A stretch of 64,000 nucleotides of DNA from Phycisphaerae bacterium (GTDB lineage Bacteria > Planctomycetota > Phycisphaerae > UBA1845): contig JAJDDQ010000066.1 of assembly GCA_029260215.1 (NCBI GenBank), positions 62,001-126,000 of the forward strand, in the 5' to 3' direction. Below are positions 1-8,704 of the stretch, one piece after another (the stretch's first letter is position 1; every line of letters begins with the position of its first letter). A program made the position numbers and the translations under genes. Under the pieces are notes generated by a model that had not been told where the DNA came from, did no database searches, and was given only the letters and a program-made list of their open reading frames with translations.

Positions 1-696
1 CAGCCGTTTGCGTTTCTTCACCGCACCGACGGCGAAAACCTGCTGACGTTCATTCAGGAAGAGCATCCGCAAACGATCGCACTCATCCTTTCGCACTTGC
101 CGCCCGCGAAAGCCAGTGCGATCCTCGCCGGCCTCCCCGTGCAAAAGCAACTGGAAGCAGTCACCCGCATCGCCAACATGGATCAGACTAATCCCGACGT
201 CATCAAGGAAGTTGAAAAGGGACTGGAAATGCGACTCTCCGGTGTCATGTCGCAAAGCCTGCGCAGTGTCGGCGGAGTCGAAGCCGTCGCTGAAATGCTC
301 AATCTTGCGGACCGCACCAGCGAGAAGGCCATCCTCGAAGGGCTTGAGACCGACGACCCCGATCTCGTGGAACAAATACGGCGACTCATGTTCGTCTTCG
401 AGGACATCCTGCTGGTCAACGACAAGGGTATTCAGTCCGTTCTCAAGGAGGTCGAGAACGACGAACTCTCGCTCTCCCTCAAGACCGCGACGTCAGAACT
501 ACGCGACAAATTCTTCAAGAACATGTCCGAACGTGCTTCGCAACTCATCCAGGAGGACATGCAATACATGGGCCCCGTTCGTGTTGCAGATGTCGAGTCC
601 GCACAGCAGAAGATTGTCGACGTGGTACGCCGTCTTGAAGACGCCGGCGAGATCATAATTTCGGGACGCGGCGGCGAGAAAGAAATGATCGTCTAA
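1..696 (+). CDS. fliG: Flagellar motor switch protein FliG (C-terminal part, 5' truncated)
   Basis: The frame is open from the first base, so the gene starts upstream of the window; 231 C-terminal residues are visible, roughly two thirds of a usual FliG of about 330-340. The EHPQ motif of the middle domain lies at visible residues 21-24, followed by QTIALILSHL. The C-terminal torque helix region follows FVFEDI near residue 131, with the charged residues typical of the face that contacts the stator (LRDKFFKNMSERA). FliG sits on the cytoplasmic side of the MS ring and couples MotA to the C ring. It is the first visible gene of a long co-directional flagellar cluster, 19 bases before fliH. Identification is secure from motif and context. 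Confidence 0.97.
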   Translation, partial: QPFAFLHRTDGENLLTFIQEEHPQTIALILSHLPPAKASAILAGLPVQKQLEAVTRIANMDQTNPDVIKEVEKGLEMRLSGVMSQSLRSVGGVEAVAEMLNLADRTSEKAILEGLETDDPDLVEQIRRLMFVFEDILLVNDKGIQSVLKEVENDELSLSLKTATSELRDKFFKNMSERASQLIQEDMQYMGPVRVADVESAQQKIVDVVRRLEDAGEIIISGRGGEKEMIV

Positions 697-715
697 ACGC
701 AAGGATGCGAGATTC

Positions 716-1459
716 GTGGGAACCGTCATAAAAGCCAGTGGCGCCGGGAGGATCAAGAGAAACCTCCAAACCTTTGCGCTCAAGGATCACATGGCCGAGG
801 CGCACCGCGTTATCGCCGATGCACACGGTCGCGCCGAAGAGTTGATGCAGGAAGCGCGAAAGGACGCCGAGCGAATGAAGCAGGATGCCCGTCGCCTTGG
901 CTACACCAACGGATACGCCATGGGCTTGGACAAGGGCAGGGAAAAGGGGCACGAGGAGGCATTCAAAACCGCCAAGGCTAATTTCATCGAACAACAGCAA
1001 CCACTCATCGGTGCACTGCAAACCGTATCCGACACATTCGAGAGTCGCATCGACAACCTGATCGACCGCGCGCGACGCGACGTGCTCATCCTGGCGGTTG
1101 CCATCGCGGAGCGCGTGACGAAACGCGTCGGTATTCTCGACACCGATGCAGCCGCCGCAAACGCTGAGGCGGCTATTCGCTCCTGCGTCGGCGAGTCAGA
1201 CCTCGTGATACACGTCAATCCGCGCGACGCAGAGAACATGCGAATCTATGCGTCGAAAATCGTCGAGCAATTGGCGGGCAAGCGACACATACGCTTTGCC
1301 GAGGACGAGAACATCGAACCCGGCGGCGCGATTGTCGAGTCTGCCGCCACCCGCGTGGACGCCACGCTGGCCACCCAATTCAAACACGCAGCCGAGATTC
1401 TCCTCGGGCAGGGCGCTTTCGATGAAATGATCAACGGGATGGAGCGCACGCAGGAATGA
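716..1459 (+). CDS. fliH: Flagellar assembly protein FliH
   Basis: 247 residues from a GTG start, with AAGGA at 701-705 ten bases upstream. FliH is the negative regulator and peripheral stalk of the export ATPase FliI. The N-terminal half is rich in Ala, Glu, Lys and Arg and looks helical (AEELMQEARKDAERMKQDAR at about residues 40-60), followed by a compact C-terminal domain with IAERVTKRV and PGGAIVES segments that are typical of the FliH/YscL family. The stop codon overlaps the fliI start (ATGA), so the two are probably translationally coupled. Order fliG-fliH-fliI supports the call more than any single motif, because FliH sequences diverge strongly. Confidence 0.92.
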   Translation: MGTVIKASGAGRIKRNLQTFALKDHMAEAHRVIADAHGRAEELMQEARKDAERMKQDARRLGYTNGYAMGLDKGREKGHEEAFKTAKANFIEQQQPLIGALQTVSDTFESRIDNLIDRARRDVLILAVAIAERVTKRVGILDTDAAAANAEAAIRSCVGESDLVIHVNPRDAENMRIYASKIVEQLAGKRHIRFAEDENIEPGGAIVESAATRVDATLATQFKHAAEILLGQGAFDEMINGMERTQE

Positions 1460-2838
1460 AAACGCTTTTCGACAAGCAAATTCAAATGCTCGATGCCGCA
1501 TCTCTTATGGCGATCACAGGTCGCGTCACCGATGTCGCGGGCTTGGTTGTTGCGGTGGAAGGTCTTCCGCTTCCCCTCGGAGCCGCCTGTACGATTCACC
1601 CGGCCCGCCGCCCCTGCGTCGAGGCGCAGGTCATCGGTTTCCGAGGGGATCGAACACTGCTTCTGCCTTTGAGCGACCCGCTGGGGACAGCCTCCGGTGA
1701 CAGTGTGACCAGCGCGCCGATGCTCAACACCGTCGCCGTTTCCGACGAAATGCTCGGGCGCGTTTTCAACGGACTAGGCAGGCCGATTGACGGCAAGGAA
1801 CCAATCAACGCCAAAGACGCTTACCCGATCTACAAATCCGCTCCGCCTGCTTTCTCACGGCGCGCGATCGAACAGCCGATCTCCACCGGTGTGCGTTCGA
1901 TCGATGCGATGCTGACCCTCGGCCTCGGTCAGCGCATCGGACTCTTTGCGGGCACTGGTGTCGGTAAGAGCGTCCTCATGGGCATGATTACCCGCAACAC
2001 CGACGCCGACGTTGTCGTGGTGGGTTTGGTCGGCGAGCGCGGGCGCGAAGTCGGCGATTTCATTCGCAAAGACCTCGGCGAAGAGGGCCTCAAGAAATGC
2101 GTCATGGTTGTCAGCACGTCGGATGAATCGCCCGTCCTCCGCGTGCGTGCAGGCCTCGTCGCGACTTCGGTGGCGGAGTATTTCCGCGACCAGGGTGCGA
2201 ACGTCCTGCTTCTGATGGACTCCGTGACGCGCGTCGCGATGGCGCTGCGACAGATCGGACTCGCCGCCGGTGAGCCGCCCGTCTCCAAAGGCTATCCCCC
2301 GAGCGTTTTCTCGGCTTTGCCCGCCATGCTCGAGCGTGCCGGTTCAACTGAGCGTGGCAGCATTACCGGAATTTACACCGTGCTGGTCGAAGGTGACGAC
2401 ATCAACGAACCCGTGGCCGATGCGGTTCGCGGTATCCTCGACGGCCACGTGCTGCTCAGTCGCGATCTTGCGAACGCAGCGCACTATCCCGCCGTGGCTG
2501 TGCTCGAAAGCATCAGTCGCGTCATGGTCGATGTCGCGGACGAGGAGCAGATGTTAGCCGCGCGCTCTGTTCGCCGTGTGATGGCTGTTTGGAAAGATAT
2601 CGAAGACCTCGTCAACATCGGTGCGTACGCCAAAGGCACCACGCCAGCCTACGACATCGCCATCGAAATGAAACCGCTCATCGACGCCTTTCTGCAACAG
2701 GCGGTCAACGAAGCGTCGGACCACGAGAGTGCGCGGGCACAACTGCTTGCACTGCATCGGGAAATCCAATCAGCCGAGGCGGCCGCCAACCGGGTCGTGA
2801 TGTCGCCGGCTGAGTTACAAGAGGTTGCAGCGAAGTAA
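1456..2838 (+). CDS. fliI: Flagellum-specific ATPase FliI
   Basis: 460 residues, the usual length for the F1-beta-like ATPase of the flagellar type III export apparatus. A Walker A motif GTGVGKS lies at about residues 166-172 and the Walker B stretch VLLLMDSVTR at about 249-258. The family segment ERGREVGDF follows the Walker A by about 25 residues. FliI forms a hexamer at the export gate and unloads chaperones from substrates using ATP. It overlaps fliH by four bases and is followed by fliJ after three bases, the standard export-ATPase trio. Confidence 0.97.
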   Translation: MKTLFDKQIQMLDAASLMAITGRVTDVAGLVVAVEGLPLPLGAACTIHPARRPCVEAQVIGFRGDRTLLLPLSDPLGTASGDSVTSAPMLNTVAVSDEMLGRVFNGLGRPIDGKEPINAKDAYPIYKSAPPAFSRRAIEQPISTGVRSIDAMLTLGLGQRIGLFAGTGVGKSVLMGMITRNTDADVVVVGLVGERGREVGDFIRKDLGEEGLKKCVMVVSTSDESPVLRVRAGLVATSVAEYFRDQGANVLLLMDSVTRVAMALRQIGLAAGEPPVSKGYPPSVFSALPAMLERAGSTERGSITGIYTVLVEGDDINEPVADAVRGILDGHVLLSRDLANAAHYPAVAVLESISRVMVDVADEEQMLAARSVRRVMAVWKDIEDLVNIGAYAKGTTPAYDIAIEMKPLIDAFLQQAVNEASDHESARAQLLALHREIQSAEAAANRVVMSPAELQEVAAK

Positions 2839-2841
2839 ACC

Positions 2842-3345
2842 ATGACCAAACGCTTTCAATTTCGACTCGAACCGATCCTGAAGCTGCGCGAGCTGCGCGA
2901 AAAGGAGCAGCAGCGTCGCCTCGCCGACTGCCGGCGCGACGTGCAGGACGCCGAGCAAAAACTCGCTGATCTCCAGGCTCGTCTGCGCGATACGCTCGAC
3001 GGAGTCAGACGCGCGGGGTCGCAACCCACCGTGGATGTCTCCGCCATGATCGCTGAGCAGGATTGGCGGGATCGGGTCCGAAACATGATCGAAGCCCAGC
3101 ACGCCGAGATCCACCGCCTTGAGGAAAGGCTTCGTGCTGAGCGCAATGAGCTTGCCGCGCGAACCAGGCAAAGAAAAGTGATCGAGAAACTCCGCGAACG
3201 TCGTCACGAAGAGCACAAACGCACGCTTCAACGCGCTGAACGTGCAGAGGCGGATGAGTCGGCCGTTCAGCGGTTTGCCTGCCTTCACAACAACGCTGAA
3301 AGCGCTGCCGCCGACCTGAACCCGCTGCGGAGCACAAGCCCATGA
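2842..3345 (+). CDS. fliJ: Flagellar export protein FliJ
   Basis: 167 residues, almost wholly predicted coiled coil with dense Arg, Glu, Gln and Lys. The N terminus KRFQFRLEPILKLRELREKE matches the family pattern of FRLEPVL-L+---E. FliJ is the central stalk-like partner of the FliI hexamer and escorts chaperones to the gate. The stop overlaps the next start by four bases (ATGA at 3342), indicating tight coupling to the MotE-like gene. Confidence 0.9.
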   Translation: MTKRFQFRLEPILKLRELREKEQQRRLADCRRDVQDAEQKLADLQARLRDTLDGVRRAGSQPTVDVSAMIAEQDWRDRVRNMIEAQHAEIHRLEERLRAERNELAARTRQRKVIEKLRERRHEEHKRTLQRAERAEADESAVQRFACLHNNAESAAADLNPLRSTSP

Positions 3346-3992
3346 AGCGTGCATACCGACTGTTCGCCACCTTCGCATTGCTCAACCTTCTCGGTGCCGG
3401 CGGGTTTGTAACCTGGCTCGTCAACGCAGGCCGATTGGACGTTGAAAAGGCCCGCGAGATATTTGCGATGTTCCAGGAACAGCCGCAGGAGGAGCCGTTG
3501 CCCGATGAAGATGTGGCCCAGGAGGACGAAGACGTCACGGTGCGAACGGCGACCTCTTCGATCGAAGGCCAGCGCGCTGCCGACGAAGTCGCCTGGCGAA
3601 ACGCGGAACGATACCGAACGCAACTCGAACAACGCTTGAAGCTCGTCAATGCGGCGCGCGTCGAGGTCGATCGCCGCCGCGAAGAATTCGAAGCGCGCGT
3701 GGACGAGGAATCCAAGAACAGAAGCGAACGCGATACCCAGGAAGCGACCAAGGGTTTCGAGAAACAGATCGAGATCCTGTCGCTGCTTTCACCCAAGATC
3801 GCCCTCGAACAGTTGGCTACCATGTCCGACGCCGACGCCGCAAGCCTGCTGTTCGAGCTGGAAACACGCAAAGTCAAAAAGATCATCGAGTCAGCCAAGG
3901 ACGACGCGTCGCGCGACAAGATCACCCGCGTCATGCAACTCATGACCGACATCAAACCCGACGACCAGTCGGGCCGAAACACAGGAGCCTGA
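3342..3992 (+). CDS. MotE/YlxF-like flagellar protein
   Basis: 216 residues. One membrane-spanning segment near the N terminus (about residues 7-27, FATFALLNLLGAGGFVTWLV) is followed by an acidic stretch, a long coiled coil (about 85-125) and a small helical domain (about 145-205) resembling the MgtE intracellular N-domain, with LSPKIALEQLATMSDADAA. Proteins of this design occupy the same position after fliJ in Firmicutes (YlxF), and the related MotE is a periplasmic chaperone for the stator-associated protein MotC in Rhizobiales. Function here is inferred from architecture and position only. The start overlaps the fliJ stop. Confidence 0.72.
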   Translation: MKRAYRLFATFALLNLLGAGGFVTWLVNAGRLDVEKAREIFAMFQEQPQEEPLPDEDVAQEDEDVTVRTATSSIEGQRAADEVAWRNAERYRTQLEQRLKLVNAARVEVDRRREEFEARVDEESKNRSERDTQEATKGFEKQIEILSLLSPKIALEQLATMSDADAASLLFELETRKVKKIIESAKDDASRDKITRVMQLMTDIKPDDQSGRNTGA

Positions 3993-4060
3993 CCATCGCA
4001 ACCGCCATCGACACCAACCGAATCAGCCTGAAACCGGCATCAACGGACGCCCGCCGCAAG

Positions 4061-5182
4061 TTGGACACGCCCCAACGCGACGACTCAGCCGAGCAATTCA
4101 GTGTCATGCTTGCCGCCGTCCGGTCACCGTTGACGACGATCGCCGGAGCGGAACCGCCTACCGCCGCTGCTTCCGAAATACGGGGCAATGCCCGCGACAA
4201 GCGTCTGCAAACGCTCCAGCAGCAGGATCGCGAGAGTCGTCAACCTAACGGTTCCCGCGTTGCGGCTGTGCGTCCCGAAAATCGCCAGTCACAGGCGGCG
4301 TCTCAAGATGCATCCACGACATTGGACGCAGCCTCAAGTGAACGCAACGCGGCATCGTCACGGTCTGACGCGCGCGTCTCGACATCCTCGGCTGCGAGTA
4401 AGCCACAGGCCTCGAACGTCGCGCCGAATTCGCAAGTTTCAAGCGCCACGGGCACGAAGGAAGCGCCGTCAAACACGACAGGCCAAACTTCGGCGAGTGC
4501 TCGCGAGTCTTCCAATCAGCCGATCGCGACCATAGCGGAAGACGCACAAGCGTCTTCTTCAGCGAATCCGCAAAGTGACACGGCTTCGGCAGTCAACCTG
4601 ACCGCGAGCGCAGCCGCAGCCAGGCCGAGCGCCGCGCAGGGGGCTTCAGTCGCGAGAACCAGTTCGTCGCCCGCGCGACCGGTAGGCCCGGTTGACGCAG
4701 CGCGCAACACGAACGCAACGCGCGCCGCGACACGTACCGCGCGACCACCCGCCACCGGCGCATCGCAAAAAGCCGCTTTCGAGCGCATCGCACAATTGGC
4801 CCGCTTCACCACGCGCGGAAACGAAACGACCGTCCGCGCAGATCTCGAACCGGAAGCCCTCGGCTCCGTGCGCGTGCGCATGAGACTGGTCAACGACGCG
4901 CTTCGCGTGCGGATGGCCGTAGACAGCGAAAACGCCCGAGCCACCCTTATCAGCCGATCCGACGAGTTGGCGTCCATGCTCGAACGTCAAGGTGTCAAGG
5001 TACAGAGCATCGACGTCTGGGTCGCGCCGATCAACGCAGTAGCGCAATCAGTAAACCAGATGGACTCAAACGCACGAAACGACGGCTCCCGCCAGTCGCA
5101 AACACGTGATTCAAAATCGTCACATGCCCATCGCTCAACGCGCGGCACGCGACGCTCACTCACCGCAATCAAAGGAACCTGA
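4061..5182 (+). CDS. fliK: Flagellar hook-length control protein FliK
   Basis: 373 residues if read from the TTG at 4061. The long middle part is low-complexity, rich in Ala, Ser, Thr, Gln and Arg, as in most FliK rulers. The C-terminal Flg_hook domain lies at about residues 255-330 with LEPEALGSVRVRM, then ARATLISRSDELASMLERQG. FliK measures hook length and switches export specificity by binding FlhB. The start is uncertain: there is no ribosome site before 4061, but AGGAG at 3983-3987 sits seven bases before an in-frame ATC at 3995, which would add 22 residues. No ATG, GTG or other TTG lies in frame between them. flgD follows three bases later. Confidence 0.85.
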   Translation: MDTPQRDDSAEQFSVMLAAVRSPLTTIAGAEPPTAAASEIRGNARDKRLQTLQQQDRESRQPNGSRVAAVRPENRQSQAASQDASTTLDAASSERNAASSRSDARVSTSSAASKPQASNVAPNSQVSSATGTKEAPSNTTGQTSASARESSNQPIATIAEDAQASSSANPQSDTASAVNLTASAAAARPSAAQGASVARTSSSPARPVGPVDAARNTNATRAATRTARPPATGASQKAAFERIAQLARFTTRGNETTVRADLEPEALGSVRVRMRLVNDALRVRMAVDSENARATLISRSDELASMLERQGVKVQSIDVWVAPINAVAQSVNQMDSNARNDGSRQSQTRDSKSSHAHRSTRGTRRSLTAIKGT

Positions 5183-5184
5183 TT

Positions 5185-5766
5185 ATGGAAATTGACACGC
5201 TCACCAACGCGCCAGCCGCGCCAACATCGCCGCCCAGCGCAGCCGAGGCGCTCGGTGCAGACGATTTTCTCCAACTGCTCGTCACCCAACTGACGAATCA
5301 GGATCCGCTCGAACCGACTTCGAACGAAGTCATCCTTGAGCAGCTTTCCTCGATTCGAGAGATACAGTTGTCCACCACACTGACCGAATCGCTGCAAACG
5401 CTCACCGGCAATCAGCGCTTCGGATCAGCCGCAGCCCTCATCGGAAAACAGGTCGCCGGTACCGTCGGCAAAGACCCAGCCATCGATGTTTCCGGCCGCG
5501 TGACCGCCGTTCAATTCGATCCGAAAGGCAACGTCATTTTGCAACTCGACACCGGCGACAGCGTTCCACTCGAGCGCGTGCAAACCGTCGCCGACCCCGC
5601 AGCCGACGCCCAGTCACTGATCGGTAGAACAGTTCGAGGCACGTCTGGCGATGAAGTCGTCGAAGGACTCGTAACGGCTGTGCGCAGCGTGCCTAACCGC
5701 ACACCCCGACTCGAACTCGACACCGGCGACGACTTGGCAGTCACTGCGGTGGTAGGCGTTAGTTAG
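5185..5766 (+). CDS. flgD: Flagellar hook assembly scaffold protein FlgD
   Basis: 193 residues. The N-terminal signature DDFLQLLVTQLTNQDPLEP (about residues 28-46) is diagnostic of FlgD, followed by a beta-rich region with LIGKQV and VQFDPKGNVILQLD. FlgD caps the growing hook and is discarded when the hook is complete. An AAAGGA ribosome site precedes the ATG. The gene stands between fliK and flgE as in Bacillus and many other phyla. It lacks an obvious extended C-terminal Ig-like pair and is at the short end of the family. Confidence 0.94.
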   Translation: MEIDTLTNAPAAPTSPPSAAEALGADDFLQLLVTQLTNQDPLEPTSNEVILEQLSSIREIQLSTTLTESLQTLTGNQRFGSAAALIGKQVAGTVGKDPAIDVSGRVTAVQFDPKGNVILQLDTGDSVPLERVQTVADPAADAQSLIGRTVRGTSGDEVVEGLVTAVRSVPNRTPRLELDTGDDLAVTAVVGVS

Positions 5767-5790
5767 GGATAGGAACGTGTCGGCCCAACA

Positions 5791-5816
5791 AGCCGCGGAC
5801 TTCAGTCCGCGCGGAC
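5791..5816 (+). repeat. Palindromic repeat family A, copy 1
   Basis: A 26-base element whose core GCGGACTTCAGTCCGC is a perfect inverted repeat with almost no loop, followed by GCGGAC. It lies in the 157 bases between flgD and the flgE start. Seven copies occur in the window; this one has the TTCAG orientation on the + strand. A long-ORF reading from GTG 5777 would place it inside flgE, but the real start is downstream at 5924. Confidence 0.85.
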
Positions 5817-5923
5817 GTAATGAACATGCAAAACACTCAAAACCACAAGTCGCTCAAACACGCAAAACAGAATCGGGCAACGATCAGCGGAACAGCACGC
5901 AGCCCGATCGGGAGAAAATACGC

Positions 5924-7609
5924 ATGGGTCTAACCAGCGCCATTCTCACGGCATTTACCGGGATCAACAGCAACCAGGCCTCAGTCGAGACCATCGGTAA
6001 CAACATCGCCAACATCAACACGACGGGTTTCAAAGCTTCGCGCACGTTGTTCGAAACGCAGTTCTCGCGCACGCTGAGCGAAGGCACAGCCCCGTCCGAA
6101 ACCAGCGGTGGAACCAACCCCGTTCAAGTCGGGTACGGCAGCGCCGTCGCGACGATTCAGAAATCCTTCACCCAGGGCACGAACCAGCAGACCGGCGTTG
6201 TGTCCGATCTCGCCATCGACGGAGACGGTTTTTTCATCGTCGATACCGCCGCCGGAGACCGCTCCTTCACACGCGCGGGGGCCTTCACCCTCAACACAGC
6301 CAACGTCCTCACCGCCAACGACGGCTCCTTCGTCCAGGGGTTCGCCGCAAATGCCGACGGAACCATCGACCCCGGAAACCTGACCAATATCGAAATCCCC
6401 GTCGGAACAGCCTCAGACGCAGCCGCCACCACGCAAGTGCGCATGGTCGGCAACCTCAACGCCGGCGTCGATGTCTCCAGCGTCGGATCGGTCTCCGTTT
6501 CCAATGCGCTCAGCGATGCTTCGGGCAACCCCGCGACCGCAACAACACCGCTCGCCAATCTCGTCGGTAGCGATGGGAACCCGGTTTTCGCACAGTCCGA
6601 TGTGATCAACATTGCCGGCGTGCAGAAGGGCGGCGTTGACGTGCCGACATCCGATTTCGTTGTTGGTGTTGACGGCACAACGTACGGAGACTTAGCCGCC
6701 TTCCTCCAAAACGCTCTGGGCATCAACAGCGACCCGACCGCAACGGGCGCGCCGGGCGTCACCATCGGCGACGGCACGACCGCCCCCCTCGGCACGCTGG
6801 CTATTCGATCCGACGCCGGCGAGGTGAACGCCATCAGCCTCGACGCCACCTCAATCAGCAACAACACCAACCGTGCGACGCCGTTCGCGTTTACGACAAC
6901 GTCCGCCGTCGGCCAGGGTGTCACCACGACGTTTCCGGTTTTCGACTCTCTGGGGACACCTATCTCAGCACGCCTGAGACTTCGCCTGGATTCCAAAACC
7001 GACGCCGGGCTCGTCTGGCGCTTCACCGCAGAGTCTACCGACGCAGGAGCACCACTGGGTGAGGGAACCATCACCTTCGATCAGAACGGAAAATTCCTGG
7101 AAGCCACAGGAAACCAGATTTCCATCCCACGCCCCGACTCGGGCGCTGTTACGCCTCTGGCCGTCACCGTCGATTTTTCCGACATGAACGGTCTCACCGA
7201 GCTTGGCGGAGAGTCCGTCCTGCAAGCCGCCGAAATCGACGGCTTCGAAGCAGGCACGCTCACCGGATACGAAATCGACGGCGAAGGAATCATCACCGGC
7301 GTCTTCGACAATGGGCAGGACCAGGTCTTCGGCCAGGTAGCCTTGGCTACGTTTACAAACAATCAAGGCCTCGTCGCGCAGAGCGAAAACCGTTTTTCCT
7401 TAGGCCCGAACTCCGGCGAAGCGCGCGTCGGTGCTCCGCTGACCGGCAGCGCAGGGCGGATCAGCTCTCGGCAGCTCGAACTCGGAAACGTCGATCTCTC
7501 ACGCGAACTTGTCGGTCTGATTACAGCTTCAACAGGTTTCTCCGCCGCCGGGCGCGCCGTGCGTACAGCCGACGACATGCTTCAGGAGTTACTCCTCCTG
7601 GTCCGCTAA
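5924..7609 (+). CDS. flgE: Flagellar hook protein FlgE
   Basis: 561 residues from ATG 5924, with GGGAGA at 5910-5915 at good spacing. I chose this start over upstream GTGs because the rod/hook N-terminal signature begins directly after it (about residues 7-32, with NNIANINTTGFKASR) and because the upstream stretch is a dispersed repeat. The C terminus has the matching hook motif, with VGLITASTGFSAAGRAVRTA and LQELLLLVR. The central part (about residues 100-480) is a large variable beta region, longer than in E. coli FlgE (about 400 residues). The protein builds the universal joint outside the cell and is exported without a cleaved signal. Confidence 0.93.
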   Translation: MGLTSAILTAFTGINSNQASVETIGNNIANINTTGFKASRTLFETQFSRTLSEGTAPSETSGGTNPVQVGYGSAVATIQKSFTQGTNQQTGVVSDLAIDGDGFFIVDTAAGDRSFTRAGAFTLNTANVLTANDGSFVQGFAANADGTIDPGNLTNIEIPVGTASDAAATTQVRMVGNLNAGVDVSSVGSVSVSNALSDASGNPATATTPLANLVGSDGNPVFAQSDVINIAGVQKGGVDVPTSDFVVGVDGTTYGDLAAFLQNALGINSDPTATGAPGVTIGDGTTAPLGTLAIRSDAGEVNAISLDATSISNNTNRATPFAFTTTSAVGQGVTTTFPVFDSLGTPISARLRLRLDSKTDAGLVWRFTAESTDAGAPLGEGTITFDQNGKFLEATGNQISIPRPDSGAVTPLAVTVDFSDMNGLTELGGESVLQAAEIDGFEAGTLTGYEIDGEGIITGVFDNGQDQVFGQVALATFTNNQGLVAQSENRFSLGPNSGEARVGAPLTGSAGRISSRQLELGNVDLSRELVGLITASTGFSAAGRAVRTADDMLQELLLLVR

Positions 7610-7660
7610 CGTAGTGAAAAAGTGACGTAGCCCCGTCATGGAGTGACCGGCAATCGACCA

Positions 7661-7855
7661 ATGGTATTTCTCACACGACTCAATCAAAAGACCGTCGTCA
7701 TCAACGCCGAGTTGATCAAAATGATCGAATCGACGCCCGATACCCTTATTACCATGACAAACGGCGACCACCTCATGGTCCGGGAATCCGTCGAGGATGT
7801 GGTCGACAAGGTCATTGACTACGGCCGGCGCGTGCGCAGTTTCCAAATCGTCTGA
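7661..7855 (+). CDS. SwrD/FlbD-family small flagellar protein
   Basis: 64 residues from ATG 7661; an in-frame GTG at 7643 would add six residues but would overlap the GGAG at 7640-7643. The sequence FLTRLNQKTVVINAELIKMI, then PDTLITMTNGDHLMVRES, matches the short FlbD/YlzI (SwrD) family, not the NtrC-type FlbD regulator of Caulobacter. In Bacillus the homologue lies directly after the hook gene, as here, and increases motor power. Placement before motA is consistent with a stator-linked role, which remains inference. Confidence 0.88.
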   Translation: MVFLTRLNQKTVVINAELIKMIESTPDTLITMTNGDHLMVRESVEDVVDKVIDYGRRVRSFQIV

Positions 7856-7921
7856 AAATCGGAAGAAGAGTCGACGATATCTATGACCAGGGAAACGGCA
7901 GAAGCCGACGAAAGATAACGT

Positions 7922-8695
7922 ATGGACCTCGCAACAATCATTGGTTTTATTTCGGGCGTCGCACTCGTACTGTGGGCGATCGTGTCGAAGACCAGCATTA
8001 TGACCTTCGTTGACGGCGGCTCCCTCGCTATTGTCGCCGGCGGGGCGGTCGCGTCTGTTCTGTTGGCATACCCCCTGAAGAACGTCCTGGGTCTAATAGC
8101 CGTGGTCAAGAAAACCGTCCTGACCAAATCGCAGAGTCCCAACGAGATTATCACCGACATGGTACGCTTCGCCGAAGTCGCCCGACGCGACGGCATCCTC
8201 GCGCTTGAAAACGTCGCCGGAGATATCAAAGACCCCTTCATCGTCAGCGGCATTCAAATGGCCGTCGACGGCACCGAGCCGGCCCTCGTCGAACAAATGC
8301 TCAACAGTGAGCTTGACTCCCTGGCCGAACGACATTCCGACGGCAAGGGTATGCTCGAAGCCCTCGGAAAGTACGCGCCGGCCTTTGGCATGATCGGGAC
8401 ACTCGTCGGTCTGGTCATCATGCTTGGAAGCATGGACGACCCCTCGTCCATTGGCCCCGCCATGGCTGTCGCGCTACTTACCACGCTTTACGGCTCCATG
8501 ATCGCCAACATGTTCGCGCTGCCCCTCGCCGACAAACTCGGCGTGCGAAGTCAAGAGGAGCTACTCCTCAAATCGATCGTCATCCGGGGAATCATGGCCA
8601 TCCAGTCAGGTGACAACCCGCGTATCGTTGAGCAGAAACTCAAGACATTCCTGCCCCATCGCCTCCGAGGCGAAGGCGAGGAAGAAGCCGCCTAG
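7922..8695 (+). CDS. motA: Flagellar stator protein MotA
   Basis: 257 residues with four membrane segments (about 5-22, 35-52, 155-172 and 190-210), the MotA/PomA arrangement. The cytoplasmic loop between segments 2 and 3 holds RRDGILALE and the charged residues that face FliG. YAPAFGMIGTLVGLVIML and GPAMAVALLTTLYG are the conserved third and fourth segments. With MotB it forms the ion channel that drives rotation. motB follows nine bases later. Ion type (proton or sodium) cannot be fixed from this protein alone. Confidence 0.95.
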   Translation: MDLATIIGFISGVALVLWAIVSKTSIMTFVDGGSLAIVAGGAVASVLLAYPLKNVLGLIAVVKKTVLTKSQSPNEIITDMVRFAEVARRDGILALENVAGDIKDPFIVSGIQMAVDGTEPALVEQMLNSELDSLAERHSDGKGMLEALGKYAPAFGMIGTLVGLVIMLGSMDDPSSIGPAMAVALLTTLYGSMIANMFALPLADKLGVRSQEELLLKSIVIRGIMAIQSGDNPRIVEQKLKTFLPHRLRGEGEEEAA

Positions 8696-8704
8696 GAGAC
8701 TCCA

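Noticed and set aside
5777-5923. Longer flgE start at GTG 5777
   Set aside because: The added 49 residues translate a dispersed repeat; the hook signature starts directly after ATG 5924, which has a ribosome site.
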